The notes beneath the pieces were generated by a model. The model made no database searches. It saw nothing but the letters and a program-made list of their open reading frames with translations, and had not been told where the DNA came from. From assembly GCA_015680685.1 (NCBI GenBank), contig MNCI01007802.1, positions 370,066 through 434,065 of the forward strand: a stretch of DNA of 64,000 bases, read 5' to 3'. The first letter of the stretch is position 1. Each line of letters opens with the position of its first letter. The translations under genes and the position numbers were made by a program. Of the stretch, positions 60,400 through 64,000 are shown piece by piece. The stretch is from Gnetum montanum (taxonomy: Eukaryota; Streptophyta; Gnetopsida; Gnetales; Gnetaceae).

Positions 60400-61285
60400 T
60401 GATGAAGTGTATTTTTTCTAACTTCAATTTAGAGCCCTGATATCAAATACCTAATATCTCCAACTAAGAAGCAATGTCAAATATCCAATATCATAGGATG
60501 TGGGCTAGCCTAGAAATATAATACTTGGACACATAGTTCAGGAAGTCATATTAGTCATAGCATAGTAGAGCTCTTGTAGTTTTTTTCCCTAGAGTTAGAA
60601 TATTCTCCCAAGTGCCCATTGTAAGAGTCATTGAGTGTATAAATCCTTATTCAAGAACTGTTATAACTGAGCAGGATAATGTATGTGGTAATAAGGATGA
60701 GCTTTCTAATAAACCTTGTAGCACTTTAGCTAGATTAAATATTTTCTTTATGCATTTAATGTTTTTAGCAATTTTATTTAATTCTCTAAAGTAATTAAGC
60801 TAATTAAAAAAGTAAGCTAGCTAGGTTAAATAGTAATTAATTAAGCACATAACTACAACCACTTTGAGCATGTGCATGATGCTTGGTAATCCTATTAATG
60901 CTTAACGTTTGGTAACCTAGTAGCATTATATGTGTTCAAGATGTGTATGGAAAGTGGCACCAAATGATTTTGTTAAGATTAGTTAGACATTGGTTGGTTA
61001 GTTAGGTTAAATTAGTAATTAAATTACTTCATTCCTTTTATCCTTTATTTTAAGCACCCAAAACATAAAACATAAAAATAAGAAATATCATATGCCTTGA
61101 TTATGCTTAACTATTCCTCTACATATCACAAGTGTAAGTTGGAATACAATGAATGACTGTTAGGACAAGTTCACTTCCTAGAGGCTAGTGTTCTAGAAGA
61201 CATCGAGTCTATGGAATTCAACTAGATCACATGTGAATACTTAGTGATTCATATGGTTGAGTGTAGGGGTACTTGCCACTATTCA
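60400..61285 (+). repeat. 5' LTR of E7
   Basis: 886 bp, TGATGAAGTGTATTTTTTCT to CTTGCCACTATTCA. Near copy of 48265-49149. TATA box decayed (CTAGAAATATAAT near 60511). Confidence 0.85.
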
Positions 61286-61310
61286 TTGGAACCATGGTCG
61301 GGGACTCTTT
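61286..61310 (+). promoter_or_regulatory. Primer binding site of E7
   Basis: TTGGAACCATGGTCGGGGAC. It keeps CGGGGAC, the least decayed 3' part of the tRNA-Asp-type site in the window. Confidence 0.78.
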
Positions 61311-61438
61311 TTGTTGAAATGTGCACTATCTAGGCATAGTGAAAATCATTAACATTGTTGGAAAAACCATAAGGTCAAAATCATCTTAGAAAAATATATA
61401 ATAATATGAGCACAGTAACATCTTAATTTAATTGCAGA

Positions 61439-62165
61439 ATGTCTTCTTATCATAGGGATGATGATACTAAACCACTAATGACTCAAGAATGCAGGGTGGT
61501 ATATACTCATCTAGATGAGTATGTGTTTGACTTCATCTTCATCCTACATTAGGATGAATAATTATGGTGGTGAGATATGGAGAGAAACATTGTAATGCCA
61601 CCCAATCTAATCCTTATGGGTATTAAATTTAGCAACCTATATCACCAAGTGGTTGTACTATCCACAATCTTACTTATTATTAATACCTTTCAGAGTACCA
61701 TCAACTTTTCACTCTAGAGATAAAATCTCATTCATATGCTCCTCATCCTCATTAGCACTTTCAACATTATTATTCTAATCCTTTATCACCTACTTCACCC
61801 ATGTAAACTAAAATTTCATCTCAACCGTAACAGAAAAGTGTGACACAGGCTATAAACATGCATGTAGATAACAATTTAAGTGGTCCTAAGTGTAAGCCCT
61901 AGAAGCATCCATTCTTTAGGCTTGTCAACCATCCAAAACCTATGCAAGACTCCTTGACCATGGATCTGACACCTATACCTTTCAAAATCACTCATGAGTG
62001 ACCTTAAAAAAAATGCCAATGTATAAACTACCATGTTAATCGATGCTATTAAAAATTGGATAAAAGTAGGTAATCTTCCTAGGAAGAAAACTAATTTTAA
62101 CAGTCCCCTAATTTATTTTCAAGTCATAAGGAATAATCCATTTAAGACTCTATTAGACTTAGGTT
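61439..62165 (+). pseudogene. Deleted gag-protease of E7
   Basis: ATG 61439 (MSSYHRDDDTKPLMTQECRV). At 61600 the N-terminal gag joins directly to the gag C-terminus (CTAATCCTTATGGGTATTAA, as at 2989 in E0); more than 1.5 kb is missing. The protease start follows (IKNWIKVGNLPR, LLDLGF near 62148) and breaks off at 62165. The E0-like DLG and this segment show that E7 and E0 share a subfamily here. Confidence 0.75.
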
Positions 62166-63046
62166 TTCATTTCTCTTATTTGTAGCAAGAGAAGTCTTTG
62201 TATTTTTTTTCCTCAACCCTCTTACACACTAGCTTCCAAAGGCCATAACTTCATCCTTGTAGCTCCAATGTTCAAAATTGTTCAATCTTGTTGATTCCAA
62301 AGCTCTCAACTTGGTTTTTAGGGGATGCATTATGTGATCTAAGGGAACAAAAATTTAAAATTTTGAGCTACAAGTTCCTAATATGTGGAAGATATTATAA
62401 AGGGTAATTACAATGACATAATAATAACGTTAAATTTAATCAAACAAAGTAAGGCTAGAAATATTCAGATAATACTCATAATACATCATATCAACTATTT
62501 TAGACCATAATAAGTAAGGGAAATGATAGAAGGTCATAAGTAACTACAAGAGATAACACCTAAGGGGTTCTTGTTTTGAAAATTTTTCAAACTTTGTAAT
62601 CGTAATAAGATAAGAAGTTGATCTAACCAAGGATATAAGCAAGGTAAAGAACTATTTAGAATTGATAGGAACACCCTAATAATTTCAAATCTTTGTTGAT
62701 TGCAAATGGCCCTAAGGAGAATATTGAAAGAAGAATGTTCAAAACATGGGAGAGAAAGAGTAAGAGGTAGTGGGAAAGATCAAGTATGGGAACAAACCCC
62801 ACAAGAAGAACATGTAGAGAAGAAGGCTCAATGATACAACATTCATCAAAAAACTCCTACTACATAGAATTCATCTTAAGAAGAGGCAAAAATTCCACAA
62901 GAGCCTAAATAAGGATGGTGCCTCATGCTATCACTAGATTGCTCCAGGCCATCCAAGAAGATTGATCATGTCCATGATCATCATGGAACTGAATTTTGGT
63001 CCCTTTATGGAATTTTCTCCAAACATAGTGAAGACACAACACCATA
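62166..63046 (+). pseudogene. ORF3 leader and N-terminus of E7
   Basis: From the protease the sequence jumps to an ORF3 leader (words CTTCCAAAGGCCATAACT near 62233, compare CTAGAGCCCATAACTCAC at 27790 in E4). ATG 62705 after TTGTTGATTGCAA fits the ORF3 start of E1 and E4. GATCATGTCCATGATCATCA ... TTTATGGAATTTTCTCCAAA (62964-63023) matches 15106-15165 in E2. The rest of ORF3 is cut off where LINE C begins. Confidence 0.55.
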
Positions 63047-63083
63047 GAATCCTATCGAACATATATAGAATCCATACCCACCT
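63047..63083 (+). repeat. 37-bp partner of the segment at 40194-40230 (inverted)
   Basis: GAATCCTATCGAACATATAT to CCCACCT, the reverse complement of 40194-40230 with about four differences. It abuts the LINE C 5' border. Confidence 0.6.
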
Positions 63084-64000
63084 TTCTAGGTGAAGGTGTA
63101 AGAATAAATATTCCACATTTCATAGGAGGTGTAAGAATAAATCTCTCACTTTTCATAGGTATTGGTTAATTAAAGGCCTTGTAATAGTTATCAGTTATGG
63201 TGGTTTAACACTAATTATGGAGCATTAATGCTTCAGTGATGGAGGGAAGAAATAATGCCACTCCATTCGAGGTTATCGTGTCCATAAATATGATTTGTCT
63301 ATGTCATGAAGGCAAAAAATTGAATTAGATGCAAATAAGATCTAATTAAGAATATTATAATATGTAATTGGTTGAATGTAAATCTTCCTTTTTGTTTGTA
63401 GTATCAATTCATTTTTCCAATTAAGAATATTAATTTCAATAAAGAAAAACAACTAAAAAAATCAAATGATATAGAAATAGATTCTATATGCTTAATAGGA
63501 CCAAGAAGACTAATAATCTCTTCCTTAACTTTCTAAAAAAAGCAATTAAAAGATAAATAGCTCTACAAAAAATGGAACTTTAGAATATTCTTTATATTAG
63601 ACATTAGACTCATTATGAAATATCCCCAATCATTTTACACTTAAAGAAACTTAGAGACTTTTGAAAACCTATCCTTTTTGACACAATAGAACCATTGTGT
63701 TGTTGTTTGCCTGATTTTTTTCTACTATGTAGGAGGCTACACTATAGTCTTGAGTGCTCAAGAACCATGTCGGCTACTGTGGTATGCATCAGCATTACTA
63801 TTCTTAGTTTTTTGTTGCATTTTTTATTTTTATGGGATACTATTCTACACTACGCTCTTGGTCTTCATGGGTTGTTGTGTTGTACTATGCTATGGTAATG
63901 AATGTGCAGTGGTTCTAGTGGTGGGTAGGATCTGTGTTACTATGCTATTGTTGTTAGTTGGGTGATGGCACCTAATGCTACTACTGCTACTTGCTAGGTG
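63082..64000 (+). mobile_element. 5' region of LINE C, runs off the window
   Basis: Matches 40286-41230 (LINE A) from CTTTCTAGGTGAAGGTGTAA on, including GCATTAATGCTTCAGT and CTATGCTATTGTTGTTAGTT near the end. The first 33 bp are tandemly doubled (63094-63126, 63127-63159). Confidence 0.62.
63094..63159 (+). repeat. Two 33-bp tandem units at LINE C 5' end
   Basis: AGGTGTAAGAATAAAT plus 17 bp ending TTTCATAGG occurs twice in a row with about four differences; LINE A (40298-40330) has one unit. L1 promoters in other organisms can be built of tandem 5' units. Confidence 0.75.

Overview
The window looks like a piece of a large, repeat-filled seed-plant nuclear genome. It is AT-rich and CpG-poor, holds no intact host gene, and is built almost entirely from decayed plant transposable elements: Ty3/gypsy LTR retrotransposons with tRNA-Asp-type primer sites (as in the Athila/Calypso lineage), L1-type LINEs with a plant zf-RVT C-terminus, and tRNA-derived SINEs. 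High divergence between paired LTRs (roughly 16% by eye in the pair at 18836/31257) and deep nesting fit a genome that keeps old elements, such as a gymnosperm. That taxonomic guess is inference only.

For reference I name the elements E0-E8. All LTRs belong to one superfamily: about 880-970 bp, starting TGATGAG and ending CTCATCA, with a TATA box near the middle. Left part (1-33064): an old element E0 is cut into pieces (gag C-terminus 2856-3426; protease 18637-18835; protease C-terminus and linker 32161-33064). Into or against it went E1 (only its 3' part is in the window, ending at 2855), E2 (3427-18636, target duplication CATGC), E4 (18836-32160, AGTAT) and E5 (from 33065). E2 in turn carries E3 (3938-9896, CTTGG) inside its 5' LTR. 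E4 is the most complete element: LTR, primer site, gag, protease, RT, RNase H, integrase, a conserved 1.5-kb noncoding spacer, an LTR-U3-like internal block, a third ORF of about 950 codons, polypurine-like site, LTR. E2 and E3 lack protease, RT and integrase, so they were probably mobilised in trans.

Middle (33065-40285): the 5' half of E5 in plus orientation faces the 5' half of E8 in minus orientation. Then come a minus-strand SINE and a full-length, intronless, decayed copy of a Miro-type mitochondrial Rho GTPase (38150-40162, minus), the only host-gene-derived sequence I recognise.

Right part (40286-64000): a nearly full-length L1-type LINE (A), a 1.5-kb flank with a SINE, then element E6 (48265-56625, target duplication ATAGT; gag and pol kept, third ORF and half of the 3' LTR lost). 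The LINE-flank-LTR-gag block recurs as a diverged, internally deleted direct duplication (57010-61600; LINE B, SINE B, E7). E7 is another deletion derivative and runs into the 5' end of a third LINE (C), which leaves the window at 64000.

Nothing here should encode a working protein. The interest lies in conserved non-coding architecture shared by several elements (internal U3-like promoter block, repeated AGTCATGGGGG motif, splice-acceptor-like start of the third ORF), in the non-autonomous pair E2/E3, and in the Miro retrocopy.
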